This document shows positions 34,216 through 43,308 of a DNA stretch of 64,000 bases, one piece after another. This DNA comes from Methylobacterium sp. E-066. Lineage in GTDB: Bacteria; Pseudomonadota; Alphaproteobacteria; Rhizobiales; Beijerinckiaceae. The notes under the pieces were generated by a model. The model ran no database searches. It saw only the letters and a list, made by a program, of their open reading frames with translations, and was not told the DNA's origin. Where the stretch lies: the NCBI RefSeq assembly GCF_022829635.1, contig NZ_JAKSYO010000040.1, forward strand, positions 1 to 64,000, read 5' to 3'. Each line of letters opens with the position of its first letter. Position 1 is the first letter of the stretch. A program made the translations under genes and the position numbers.

Positions 34216-35358
34216 ATGCGAGTTGCGATCGTTCATTATTGGCTTGTGGGCATGCGAGGCGGTGAGAAGGTTGTTGAAGCGCTCTGCAAGATGTACCCGC
34301 AGGCCGACATTTTCACCCATGCCTATGCGCCGGATTCGATCTCGCCGCTCATAAAAGCCCATCGGATCCAGACCTCGTTCATCGGTCGGCTTCCGTTTTC
34401 CGCGACGCGCTACAAGTCCTATCTGCCGCTCATGCCGATGGCCCTCGAGCAGCTCGATCTGCGCGGGTACGATCTGGTGATCAGCAGCGAGTCCGGGCCG
34501 GCCAAGGGCATCATCCCGCCCTCGAATTCGACCCACATCTGCTATTGCCATTCCCCGATGCGCTACGTCTGGAACATGTTCCACGATTATCGCGAGCGGA
34601 CGGGGTTCCTGAACCGCCTCCTGATGCCGCCGGCCGCGCATTACATCCGGAACTGGGATGCGATCTCGGCGAGCCGCGTCCACGAGTTCGTGGCGAATTC
34701 CGCCACCGTCGCACGGCGGATCGAAACCTATTATCGGCGTAGCGCCACCGTGATCTATCCCCCGGTCGATACCGATGCGTTCGGTGCGGTTCCGGAGCAG
34801 GAGCTCGGGGATTACCATCTGATGGTCGGCGAGCTGGTCCGCTACAAGCGTCCGGAATTGGCAATCGAGGCGTTCAACCGTCTCCAAAAGCCTCTGGTAG
34901 TGATCGGCGGCGGGGAAATGCTGCGCGAGTTGCGGAGCTTGGCCGGCCCGCATGTCACGATGCTCGGCCCGCAGCCCTTCGCGGTGCTGAAACACCATTA
35001 TGCCCGCTGTCAGGCCCTGATCTTCCCCGGCGAAGAGGATTTCGGGATCGTGCCCGTGGAGGCCATGGCGAGCGGGCGGCCGGTGATCGCGTATGGGAAG
35101 GGCGGCGCAACGGAGACGGTGCAGGAGGGGGTGACCGGGACGTTCTTCCACGAGCAATCGGTAGAGGCGCTGATCGACGCCATCGAACGCTGCAAGGCGA
35201 TCGCGCCGAGGCCAGACGCTCTGATCAGCCGCGCCGCCGAGTTCAGCGTCGCGCGCTTCACAGACGCGATGGGGCAGTTCATTGACGGTGTCCTCGCCCG
35301 GGGCGAACAAGGGCACCGCCCCGTGATCGCGGGTGGACAGCTCGACCTGCTGAATTGA
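34216..35358 (+). CDS. Glycosyltransferase family 4 protein
   Basis: A 380-residue GT-B enzyme. The N-terminal domain starts MRVAIVHYWLVGMRGGEKV and includes CYCHSPMRYVWNMFHDY, a pattern common to WbaZ-like mannosyl- or rhamnosyltransferases. The C-terminal GT4 donor site is FPGEEDFGIVPVEAMASGRP with the E-x7-E pair, followed by AYGKGGATETV. It presumably adds a sugar, possibly mannose given manC next door, to the lipid-linked repeat on the cytosolic side. Confidence 0.88.
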   Translation: MRVAIVHYWLVGMRGGEKVVEALCKMYPQADIFTHAYAPDSISPLIKAHRIQTSFIGRLPFSATRYKSYLPLMPMALEQLDLRGYDLVISSESGPAKGIIPPSNSTHICYCHSPMRYVWNMFHDYRERTGFLNRLLMPPAAHYIRNWDAISASRVHEFVANSATVARRIETYYRRSATVIYPPVDTDAFGAVPEQELGDYHLMVGELVRYKRPELAIEAFNRLQKPLVVIGGGEMLRELRSLAGPHVTMLGPQPFAVLKHHYARCQALIFPGEEDFGIVPVEAMASGRPVIAYGKGGATETVQEGVTGTFFHEQSVEALIDAIERCKAIAPRPDALISRAAEFSVARFTDAMGQFIDGVLARGEQGHRPVIAGGQLDLLN

Positions 35359-35419
35359 GTTTAAGCTGATCGTCTCGTTTTAAATCCGTACCCTATCTTC
35401 GTGCGAAAGATTGAGCTTG

Positions 35420-36850
35420 ATGCCTGAGCCTATCGATACGGTCTATCCCATGATCCTGTGCGGTGGCACGGGCACGCGTCTGTGGCCGGCCTCGCGCGAG
35501 AGCATGCCCAAGCAGTTCGCCCGGCTGGTCGATGCCAAGACCTCGACCTTTCAGGCTAGCCTCGAGCGGGTCGCGGACGCCGCCGTGTTCGCCAAGCCCA
35601 CCGTGATCGCTTCGGCCGAGGCCCGGTTCATCGTCGCCGAGCAATGCGGCCAGTGCGGGATCGCCGCCGACATCGTGCTCGAACCCCAGGGCCGCGATAG
35701 CGCCGCCGCCGTGGCGGTGGCCGCCCTCCACGCCGCCGCGATCGACCCGCAGGCCGTGGTGCTGATCATGGCCGCCGACCACGTCGTGCCCGATACCCAA
35801 GCCTTCGTCGCCGCCGTGAAGGCCGCCGCCATCGGCGCGCGGGCCGGCTACACCATGACCCTCGGCATCGAGCCGACCCGCCCGGCCTCGGATTACGGCT
35901 ACATCCGCCGCGGCGCGCCGATCGCCGAGGCGCAGGGCGCCGCCCGGGTGGAAAAATTCGTCGAGAAGCCGGATCGCGCCGGCGCCGAGGCGCTGATCAC
36001 TGACGGCGCGCTTTGGAACTCGGGCTACTTCCTGTTCCGCGCCGACCTGATGCTGGCCGAGCTCGAAGCCTTCGTGCCGGACGTGCTGGATGCCGCCCGC
36101 GCCGCGCTGGAAGCGGCGGTGACCGACCTCGACTTCGTGCGGCTCGATGCCGAGGCTTTCGCCAGAGCTCCAAAAATCTCGATCGATTACGCGGTGATGG
36201 AGCGGACCGCCCGGGCCGGCGTCCTGCCGGTGTCGTTCGCGTGGTCGGATGTCGGGACCTGGGACGCGGTCTGGCAGGTGCTGGACCACGACAAGGAAGG
36301 CAACGCGGTGCGGGGCCGAGTGTCGCTGATCGGGACGAAGAACAGCCTGGTGCACAGCCAGGGCGGCGGCCTGACCGCGGTGGTCGGGCTGGAGGACATC
36401 GTCGTGGTCGCGACCCCGGACGCGGTGCTGGTGGCCTCGAAAGCGCGCTCGGGCGAGGTCAAGCAGCTGGTCAACGCCCTGCGGGCCTCGGGCGAGCCGG
36501 AGGCGGACGCGCATCTGCGGATGTACCGGCCGTGGGGGTGGTACCAGCGGATCGACATCGGCGAGCGCTTCCAGGTGAAGCGGATCCAGGTGGTGCCGGG
36601 GGGGCGGTTGTCCTTGCAGAAGCACTATCACCGGGCCGAGCACTGGGTGGTGGTGCGCGGCACCGCCGAGGTGACGGTGGACGACCGGGTCGTGCTGGTC
36701 CACGAGAACGAGGCGGTGTACCTGCCGATCGGGTCGATGCACCGGCTGGCCAACCCGGGCAAGATCCCGCTGGAGCTGATCGAGGTCCAGGTTGGCTCGT
36801 ATACGGGCGAGGACGACATCATCCGCGTCGAAGATATCTACGGGCGCTGA
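35420..36850 (+). CDS. manC: Mannose-1-phosphate guanylyltransferase / mannose-6-phosphate isomerase
   Basis: Bifunctional type II PMI-GMP, 476 aa. The N-terminal GDP-mannose pyrophosphorylase half has MILCGGTGTRLWPASRESMPKQF, FVEKPD and NSGYFLF. The C-terminal cupin isomerase half has RPWGWYQ, GGRLSLQKHYHRAEHWVVVRG and an ENEAVYLPIGSMHRL metal site. It makes GDP-mannose (or GDP-fucose/rhamnose precursor) for the polysaccharide. The ATG at 35420 is used rather than the TTG at 35411. Confidence 0.94.
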   Translation: MPEPIDTVYPMILCGGTGTRLWPASRESMPKQFARLVDAKTSTFQASLERVADAAVFAKPTVIASAEARFIVAEQCGQCGIAADIVLEPQGRDSAAAVAVAALHAAAIDPQAVVLIMAADHVVPDTQAFVAAVKAAAIGARAGYTMTLGIEPTRPASDYGYIRRGAPIAEAQGAARVEKFVEKPDRAGAEALITDGALWNSGYFLFRADLMLAELEAFVPDVLDAARAALEAAVTDLDFVRLDAEAFARAPKISIDYAVMERTARAGVLPVSFAWSDVGTWDAVWQVLDHDKEGNAVRGRVSLIGTKNSLVHSQGGGLTAVVGLEDIVVVATPDAVLVASKARSGEVKQLVNALRASGEPEADAHLRMYRPWGWYQRIDIGERFQVKRIQVVPGGRLSLQKHYHRAEHWVVVRGTAEVTVDDRVVLVHENEAVYLPIGSMHRLANPGKIPLELIEVQVGSYTGEDDIIRVEDIYGR

Positions 36851-36860
36851 AACGCGCCCG
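36841..36860 (+). terminator. Possible terminator at the end of manC
   Basis: CGGGCGC-TGAAAC-GCGCCCG is a perfect 7-bp stem with the manC stop codon in its loop. No T-run follows, so any termination would be weak or Rho-assisted. Confidence 0.35.
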
Positions 36861-36987
36861 AGCGGCCTTCCCTTAGGGCGGTTTCGCGGCGCCGGCGCCA
36901 GCAGGCCTCGACGGACCTCTCCGGAAGTCTCGTCGATCCCCGGATGTCGCCTGCGCGGCTGCAACGCAGCATTTCGGCGCCCATTGG

Positions 36988-37094
36988 TCTAGAGCCGTTC
37001 CCGATCGCGCTGCAATCGGGCTCGCCTCTAAGTCCTTGATATGACGTGCTCGCTTGCGCCGAACTGGAATCCACGTCGGCGGCGAGCACTTTAA
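36988..37094. repeat. Interspersed two-hairpin repeat in a 564-bp intergenic gap
   Basis: The stretch begins TCTAGAGCCGTTCCCGATCG, with stem CCGAT-CGCGCTGCA-ATCGG, then CTCTAAGTCCTTG, then a second stem formed by GTGCTCGC (from 37046) and GCGAGCAC (37082-37089). This arrangement (TCTAGAGC...CTCTAAGTCCTTG...TTTAACG) is one I recognise as a recurring intergenic repeat in Hyphomicrobiales genomes; it cannot be counted from one window. The rest of 36851-37414 shows no gene; its last 230 bases are AT-rich. Confidence 0.6.
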
Positions 37095-37361
37095 CGCCCC
37101 TTCCGGAGAGGCAGGCTCTCCGAATTCCCGTCCGCCGCATCCGTCGGACGGGGATCCGGCACGCGCGGCCCCTCCCTCGTGAGGCATGTATCTGCCCGCG
37201 GAAATAAAATCGTTCTCGCCCCGCTTCGCAGATTTACCGATCTGCCTGTGATGCGATACGAATGCCAATCGAATCACAATTTGTAATGGAACATATCGCC
37301 GATGGGCCAGATAGAAACCTTTATGGCCGCATCATCGCGCCCGCGGCCATGCTGACGCTCA

Positions 37362-37396
37362 CATCATTCGTATGATGAAGATTGGATATTCCAATC
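37362..37396. promoter_or_regulatory. Two adjacent dyads just upstream of the UGM-like gene
   Basis: CATCAT-TCGT-ATGATG (37362-37377) is followed directly by GATTGGA-TAT-TCCAATC (37380-37396), ending 18 bases before the start codon at 37415. They could be a tandem operator or a structured leader that hides the ribosome site. No matching copies were seen at other genes. Confidence 0.35.
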
Positions 37397-37414
37397 GACA
37401 TGTCGAGATGAGAC

Positions 37415-38761
37415 ATGGTTGATCAGGCAAATTCGACGATCGAACCCCCTGGAACGACTGAAAATTTCGATGCGGTCGTTCTCGGTGCCGGTATCAGCGG
37501 CCTCGTCTCGGCCGCGGTCCTGAATGAGCAGGGATACCGGCACATTCTCGTCATCGATGAATTCGAGAAGTACGGCGGCAATCATATCGATTGTACGATC
37601 GGCCCGTACACATTCGACATCGGGAGTCTTATATTTCAGGACGACTCGCCGTTGCTGGCGCATTTTCCGGAGATGCTGCCCCTTTACGTTCCCATAGACC
37701 CGACCTGGGGGAAGCTGACGCCGCAAGGGGCCGTTGCAGGCTATCCTCTGTCCATCAGAGACGACATCTTGCGCTCCGGCTTGTGGGGCTGCGTCAGGAT
37801 CGGATTTTCGCTCCTGTACTCGAGAATATTCCGCTCCAAGATCCGGAATGCGCGCGATTTCGCCCGGTACTGGATCGGCGACTACATGTTGAAAAGGTCG
37901 GGGCTGGAAAGTTACATGACGCGCTTCTTCGGCATCGCCGCCGAGAAGGTCGATCTCGATTTTGCCGAAAAACGGATGCTCTGGATCAGGGAGCGCTCCT
38001 CCGTGAGGGCGATGCTTCGGCACCTGCGCCCGCATAAAGCGGCCGCGCCCACCAATCGACAACTTGCCCGGCCGCGATCCGGCTTTGACGATCTGTATGC
38101 GGTTGCTGCCGAGAAACTGCGCGGACAGGGCACGGTTTTCCGGCTCGGCTGCGAGGTCTCGCGGATCCGAAAAGTCGGGTCGACATTCCATTTCGACGCC
38201 GCTGGACGGACCTTGACCGCCGAGCGGGTCGTGTCGACGATTCCGATCAACCGGGCCCTCGATATCTGCGGACTGGATACCGATGAAACCCTGTCGTCCG
38301 TGACGCTGATCAGCCTGTTTTTCAGCTTCTCCGGCAAGACGGGCTTCGATTGCTCGGTCCTGTACAATTTCTCACATGACGGGTTTTGGAAACGTCTGAC
38401 GATGTATTCCGTCTTCTACGGCAAAGCCGAGGGGCGCGACTATTTTGGCGTGGAAGTCATCGCTTCCCAAGCGGGGAACAGTCTGGAGATTGCGGAGCGG
38501 GATTTCCGGTCGCATGTCGCGCGCAATCATCTGTTCGACGGCGACCTGAAGCTGGAGGGCGCCCGCTTCGTTCCGAATGCCTATCCGATCTACGTCAACC
38601 GGGCACAGGAACGCGTCGCTTTGGCGCTGACGCGACTGCGCGATTTCGGGGTCGAGTCGTTCGGGCGGCAGGGCGGGTTCGATTATCAGCCGACCGCTCG
38701 CGTCTCCACCCAGAACGCCGAAGCGCATCTGCGGCGCAGGCCCGAGCCGGAAACCCCCTGA
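37415..38761 (+). CDS. FAD-dependent UDP-galactopyranose mutase-like / amine-oxidase-fold protein
   Basis: A 448-residue flavoprotein. The N-terminal dinucleotide fold is VVLGAGISGLVSAAVLNEQG, followed by an acidic IDEFEKYGGNHID and a GPYTFDIGS region that aligns in layout with the GGN and H-x-GPH segments of UDP-galactopyranose mutase. The C-terminus FGRQGGFDYQPTARV is like the second FAD contact. Such proteins in polysaccharide loci often isomerise or modify a nucleotide sugar, but the mutase active-site details are not conserved enough for a firm call. Upstream DNA is AT-rich. Confidence 0.7.
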   Translation: MVDQANSTIEPPGTTENFDAVVLGAGISGLVSAAVLNEQGYRHILVIDEFEKYGGNHIDCTIGPYTFDIGSLIFQDDSPLLAHFPEMLPLYVPIDPTWGKLTPQGAVAGYPLSIRDDILRSGLWGCVRIGFSLLYSRIFRSKIRNARDFARYWIGDYMLKRSGLESYMTRFFGIAAEKVDLDFAEKRMLWIRERSSVRAMLRHLRPHKAAAPTNRQLARPRSGFDDLYAVAAEKLRGQGTVFRLGCEVSRIRKVGSTFHFDAAGRTLTAERVVSTIPINRALDICGLDTDETLSSVTLISLFFSFSGKTGFDCSVLYNFSHDGFWKRLTMYSVFYGKAEGRDYFGVEVIASQAGNSLEIAERDFRSHVARNHLFDGDLKLEGARFVPNAYPIYVNRAQERVALALTRLRDFGVESFGRQGGFDYQPTARVSTQNAEAHLRRRPEPETP

Positions 38762-39152
38762 CGCCGAACAGCCATCACAGGACAGGGCTGCCGCCATCTC
38801 GGACTCGCGTGTTGGGGTGGTTGAGAGCGCACAGTTATGCTCAACCGTAAGCTTGGAATTGCCTGACACGAAAAATTGAGAGCCTGCGTCATCAGAGCAA
38901 AGGATGTGAATTCAGCAATCCAGTCACTGTATATGCCGTCGGAACGAGTGGATTTTATCGGCCGATGGGGATACATCGCGGCTTGAGAGCCGTCCCCGGG
39001 CGCGTTGCGCGCGTGCGGCTCCGAGTCTTGGTGGGGCCTGCTTTCCTTCGCGAACGGGCTTCCGCTCCGGATATGGGCTCGAAGCCGCGCGGCGTGAGGC
39101 GTCCGCGAGCGAGCCTGATCTGCGGGAGCGCGAAACGGAGTGGGCGTCAGTC
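38762..39152. other. 391-bp gap in the exopolysaccharide locus, no gene seen
   Basis: The first 200 bases are AT-richer than the genome average and probably hold the promoter of the next glycosyltransferase. Open frames on both strands lack protein-like features. Confidence 0.5.
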
Positions 39153-40169
39153 GTGGAGAGGGAGCCGAGAATCGCCGTCGTCATCACGTGTTTCAATTAT
39201 GAAACCTACGTGGGCCGGGCGATCCAGAGCGTCGTCGGCCAGAACGCGGCCGATTGCGAACTCGTGGTGATCGACGACGGATCGACGGACCGGTCCTGGG
39301 AGGTCATCCAGCAGACGGGCGTTCGCGCTTATCGGATCGCCAACAGTGGGCAACGGTCGGCATGCCTGTACGGTCTCGGCCGGACGCGCGCGCCGTTCGT
39401 CCTGTTCCTGGATGCGGATGACGAGTTGCTGCCCGGCGCGCTCGACCGGATCCGCCCGATGCTCGATCCCGGGGTCGCGAAGGTCCAGTTCTGCCTGACC
39501 TGCGTCGATGCGACCGGGCACGTCATCGCCGAGCGCTACCCGGCGCTCGAAGCCTTCCGCAGCCAGGACAGGGTCGTCGACGAGGTCCTGCGCTCGGGCG
39601 TCTACCAGACGCCGCCGACCTCGGGGAACGTGTTCCGGCGGGATGTCTGCGAGATCCTGCACCAGTGCGACTATGATCGCGCGGTCGATGGCGTCATCCT
39701 GCTCATCGCGCCGTTCATGGGCGATGTGGTCAGCATCGCCGACAGCCTCGGCCTGTACCGTGTCCATGGACGAAATGATTCGGGGGTCGGGCGTGCCCCG
39801 CAGGCCGCGACCTTCGAGCGTGATCTCCGGCGCTTCGAGTTGCGCTTGGCGCATCTGCGCGAACTGGTCCGGCACCTGCGGCCCGAGGCGGCTCTGATCG
39901 CAGCCCAGCGGACCTACTACTTTCGGCTTATGGATTTCTCCGCCACGCTCGTTCGAGGCTCCCGATATCGGCCAGGGTCCTTCCTGCAATTGCTCCGCGC
40001 TATTCTGACGGAGCCGCGCCCCTGGAAATGGAAGATCGCGAACACGCTGTTCTCCGTGGCGATGTTCCTGGCGCCCCTGCACCAAGCACAGGCCCTTCTC
40101 GCGCTCCGGTTCTCCGTCGGGCGACGGTCGGTGCGACAATTTCTGCGTGCAAATAATGCCTCGCACTAG
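39153..40169 (+). CDS. Glycosyltransferase family 2 protein
   Basis: A 338-residue GT-A enzyme: AVVITCFNYETYVGRAIQSV, VIDDGSTD and the metal DxD in LFLDADDELL (near residue 90). The C-terminal 60 residues are moderately hydrophobic. The start is GTG at 39153 with a CGGAG upstream. It would transfer an inverting sugar to the lipid-linked intermediate on the cytosolic face. Confidence 0.87.
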   Translation: MEREPRIAVVITCFNYETYVGRAIQSVVGQNAADCELVVIDDGSTDRSWEVIQQTGVRAYRIANSGQRSACLYGLGRTRAPFVLFLDADDELLPGALDRIRPMLDPGVAKVQFCLTCVDATGHVIAERYPALEAFRSQDRVVDEVLRSGVYQTPPTSGNVFRRDVCEILHQCDYDRAVDGVILLIAPFMGDVVSIADSLGLYRVHGRNDSGVGRAPQAATFERDLRRFELRLAHLRELVRHLRPEAALIAAQRTYYFRLMDFSATLVRGSRYRPGSFLQLLRAILTEPRPWKWKIANTLFSVAMFLAPLHQAQALLALRFSVGRRSVRQFLRANNASH

Positions 40170-40235
40170 AATCGCAGGCGTCCGAGAATCGCTCAAATTT
40201 CCATTTATCCCGTGAATAACCCCACAATACGTAGT

Positions 40236-40256
40236 CAAATTGTTTCAGACAATTTG
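40236..40256. promoter_or_regulatory. Dyad symmetry upstream of a GT4 gene
   Basis: CAAATTG-TTTCAGA-CAATTTG is a perfect 7-bp dyad in an AT-rich stretch, about 105 bases before the start at 40361. It is a plausible operator, with nothing further to support it. Confidence 0.3.
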
Positions 40257-40360
40257 TATTGACCTTCTGCGTTGATTAGGATCTGACCTCACCGGCCAAG
40301 GTTCCGACGTGTCGGATGTCAAGTTGGGCGGCTCTCGGACGAAGTGAGCGTTGGTGTAAC

Positions 40361-41437
40361 GTGCGAGTTCTGCATCTTCTCAACCACACGCGCCGCATGA
40401 ACGGCCATGTTCATGCAGCCGTCGATCTCGCCTGCGCGCAGGCCAAGCTCGGCCACACCGTCGCCATCGCGAGCCAGGGCGGTGAATTCGACGCCTTGCT
40501 TCAGGAGAACGGCGTCGAGAGCTTCATCGTCGATCACGAGCGCCGCCCCGGCCGGATTCTGAAATCCATGGTCGGGCTTGCGGGGCTGCTCAAGCGGTGG
40601 CGGCCGGATGTCGTCCACGCGCATATGATGACGAGCACCGTCCTCGCCTGGCCGGCCTGCAAGCTGGCCGGTGTCACGCTGATCACCACCGTGCACAACG
40701 AGTTCGAGAGGGGCGCGATCCTGATGGGGCTCGGCGACCGCGTCATCGCGGTGAGCGCCGCCGTGGCGAAGTCCATGCAGAAGCGCGGCATTTCCGCCTC
40801 GCGCATCGACGTCGTGCTGAACGGGACCATCGGCTCCGCACGGATGGCCGACCGCTGCGAGGTTCCGAAAGCGCTCGACCACCCCGCGATCGTGTTCGTG
40901 GGCGGCCTCCATCCGCGCAAAGGCTTGCCCAATCTCCTCCAGGCGTTCGACGCGGTGCATGCGCAGCACCCGGCCGTGCGCCTCTACGTGGTCGGCGGCG
41001 GCCCGACACAGGATAGCTATGCCCAGATGGCGCGGGAGATGGCATCCGCGGCCGCGATCACCTTCGCCGGCCCGCAGGACGACCCCTATCCGTGGATGCT
41101 GGGCGCCGACATCTTCGTCCTGCCCTCCCATGCCGATCCGGCGCCCCTGGTGCTCTCGGAGGCCCGGGAGGCCGGCTGCGCGGTGATCGCCACGCAGGTC
41201 GACGGGATTCCGGAACTCCTCGATCAGGGACGGTCCGGGATACTCGTGCCGCCGAACGCGCCCGACAAGATCGCGGATGCGCTCCGGATGCTGGTGACCG
41301 ATCCGGACCTGCTGCAGGCGTGGCGCGCTCACAGCCAGATTGCGATCGACAACCTGCGGATCGAGCGCGTGGCGCGCGAGGTCATCGCGGTCTATGACCG
41401 CGCCACCGGATCCAGGGCCAAGCCGTCCGCGGCGTGA
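40361..41437 (+). CDS. Glycosyltransferase family 4 protein
   Basis: A 358-residue GT-B transferase. The start chosen is GTG at 40361 (VRVLHLLNHTRRMNGHVHAA), where homology-like sequence begins; an ATG at 40316 would add 15 unlikely residues. It shows HAHMMTS in the N-domain, VFVGGLHPRKGLPNLLQAF, and the GT4 donor motif LPSHADPAPLVLSEAREAGC with QVDGIPELL. It is an exopolysaccharide sugar transferase of unknown specificity. Confidence 0.88.
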   Translation: MRVLHLLNHTRRMNGHVHAAVDLACAQAKLGHTVAIASQGGEFDALLQENGVESFIVDHERRPGRILKSMVGLAGLLKRWRPDVVHAHMMTSTVLAWPACKLAGVTLITTVHNEFERGAILMGLGDRVIAVSAAVAKSMQKRGISASRIDVVLNGTIGSARMADRCEVPKALDHPAIVFVGGLHPRKGLPNLLQAFDAVHAQHPAVRLYVVGGGPTQDSYAQMAREMASAAAITFAGPQDDPYPWMLGADIFVLPSHADPAPLVLSEAREAGCAVIATQVDGIPELLDQGRSGILVPPNAPDKIADALRMLVTDPDLLQAWRAHSQIAIDNLRIERVAREVIAVYDRATGSRAKPSAA

Positions 41438-41625
41438 GCGCGGCGCAACCGGCACGGTCGTGGAGACGCAGTCAGCATGGCGTCGTGTCGCAGATCCGGT
41501 AAATAGGCCGGACTGAGCTTATCATCGCCATATTGCCCTTATCCGGGTCCAATATCATCGATAGAGACAGCACGTTTCGCGCCGGCCGCGATCCCGCTCA
41601 ATGTCGTTCCCCGCAGGATCGGTTT

Positions 41626-43041
41626 ATGCTCACCCTCAAGACGTTACGCGGTGCCGGCTGGAGCGTCGCGGCCCGGACGTCCGCGCGCATGATCGACCTC
41701 GCGACGCTCCTCGTCCTCGCCCGGATTCTGACGCCGGCGGATTTCGGCCTCACAGCCATCGCGGTGTCGCTGATCTCGATCGTCGAGATGATTCTCGAAG
41801 TGCCGCTGGTGCAGGCTCTGATGCGCCTCCCGAGGATCGAGCGATCGCATCTGGACACCGCCTTCACCCTCGGCCTGCTGCGGGGCAGCGTGGTCGCGGT
41901 TCTGATGATGCTCGCCGCCTGGCCGGTCGCGCATATCTACGACGATTCACGTCTCGTCGCGCTCATCCTGTTCCTCGCGCTGGCACCGATCGCGCGGAGC
42001 CTCGCCAGCCCCGCGATGGTGCATTTCTACCGCGATCTCGATTTCCGCGTCTCCTTCGTCACGGACTTCTCCGGAAAAATCATCGCGGCGCTGATCTCCG
42101 TGGCGACGCTGTATGCGGGGGGCGGATACTGGGCGCTCGTGATCAATCCCGTCATATCGGCTTGGATACCCACGATCCTGTCCCACGTGCTGGCCCCGTA
42201 CGCGCCGAAGCTCTCCCTGGAAAAGCTGCGCGACTTCTCGGCGTTCACGGGCTGGTTCACCTCGGCGCAGATCCTGACCGCGTTCAGCTGGCAATACGAC
42301 CGCGTGTTCCTGGGTTACAACGTCGAGAAGTCGGTTCTGGGCCGGTACAGTCTGGCCAGCGACTTCTCGGTCATGCCGACCCAGAGCCTGATCGGTCCGG
42401 CCATGCGCCCGGTCATGGCAGCGTTCGCCACCATGGCCGACGACCGGAGGCGTCTGAGCCTCTCGTTCCTGAAGGCGGCCCGCCTGACGATGTTCATCGC
42501 ATTGCCGGCCGGGATCGGAATCGCGCTGACATCGGACCAGATCGTCAATGTAATCCTCGGAAGCCAATGGAGTTCCGCGGCGGTATACTTGCGGTGGCTG
42601 TCTCTGGCGATCATGTTCACCGCCTATTACCAGCCGGTCTATTCACTGTGCCTCGCGGTCGACGAGCCGAACCTGTTGTTGAAAATCAACATGTTCGAAG
42701 CCGCGGTGAAGATCCCGTTGATGACCGTGGCGTTCTATACGGGCGGTCTGCTGCTGATGCTGTATGCGCGTGTCCTGGCCGCGGTCATCCATCTTCTGGT
42801 CAGCGCCGTTTATGCGCGCCGTGTGATCGGCGTCAGTATCGCGGTGCAGTTGGGCAATCTCTGGCAGGTCGGCCTGTCCTGCATCGTCATGGCGGCCTCG
42901 GTCTTCGCCTTGGAGGAAGCGTTGCGGCGGGTCGAGATCGGGGCGCTCGCGCCGCTCGCCGCCATGACGCTCTGTGGTGCGCTCGTCTATGCCGCGTCGA
43001 TGCACATGTGCGGCTTCCGCGTGCGCTCCCTGCGACAATGA
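41626..43041 (+). CDS. Polysaccharide flippase, Wzx/MOP type
   Basis: A 471-residue integral membrane protein with 12-14 hydrophobic segments. It begins MLTLKTLRGAGWSVAARTSARMIDLATLLVLARILTP, the classic start of the lipopolysaccharide/oligosaccharide flippase family (ExoT/Wzx-like). It would flip the undecaprenyl-linked repeat unit across the inner membrane. The ATG at 41626 with CAGGA upstream is chosen over 41533, whose extra 31 residues lack the family pattern. Confidence 0.9.
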   Translation: MLTLKTLRGAGWSVAARTSARMIDLATLLVLARILTPADFGLTAIAVSLISIVEMILEVPLVQALMRLPRIERSHLDTAFTLGLLRGSVVAVLMMLAAWPVAHIYDDSRLVALILFLALAPIARSLASPAMVHFYRDLDFRVSFVTDFSGKIIAALISVATLYAGGGYWALVINPVISAWIPTILSHVLAPYAPKLSLEKLRDFSAFTGWFTSAQILTAFSWQYDRVFLGYNVEKSVLGRYSLASDFSVMPTQSLIGPAMRPVMAAFATMADDRRRLSLSFLKAARLTMFIALPAGIGIALTSDQIVNVILGSQWSSAAVYLRWLSLAIMFTAYYQPVYSLCLAVDEPNLLLKINMFEAAVKIPLMTVAFYTGGLLLMLYARVLAAVIHLLVSAVYARRVIGVSIAVQLGNLWQVGLSCIVMAASVFALEEALRRVEIGALAPLAAMTLCGALVYAASMHMCGFRVRSLRQ

Positions 43042-43308
43042 CCTGGCGGGATCAATCGCGATCGCGACAGGCGCCCGGCAGGGATGTGCTGTCTCCGGAT
43101 CCCTGGGATCGGGATGTGTTTGTTTGCCATGGCATCGGGTTTTCAGCGTGATCGGCCGGTTCGAGCGTGGCGTAAACTGCCGAGCGGGTTGAGTGCGGCC
43201 TGATATCGTATACAGTAACATCCAGCGACGCAGTGCGGCTCGGCTCCCTAATAGAGGTTGTTGGCCGAAGTATTTTGCCGGAAGCCGGTTTCGGTTTGGG
43301 AGACTTGG

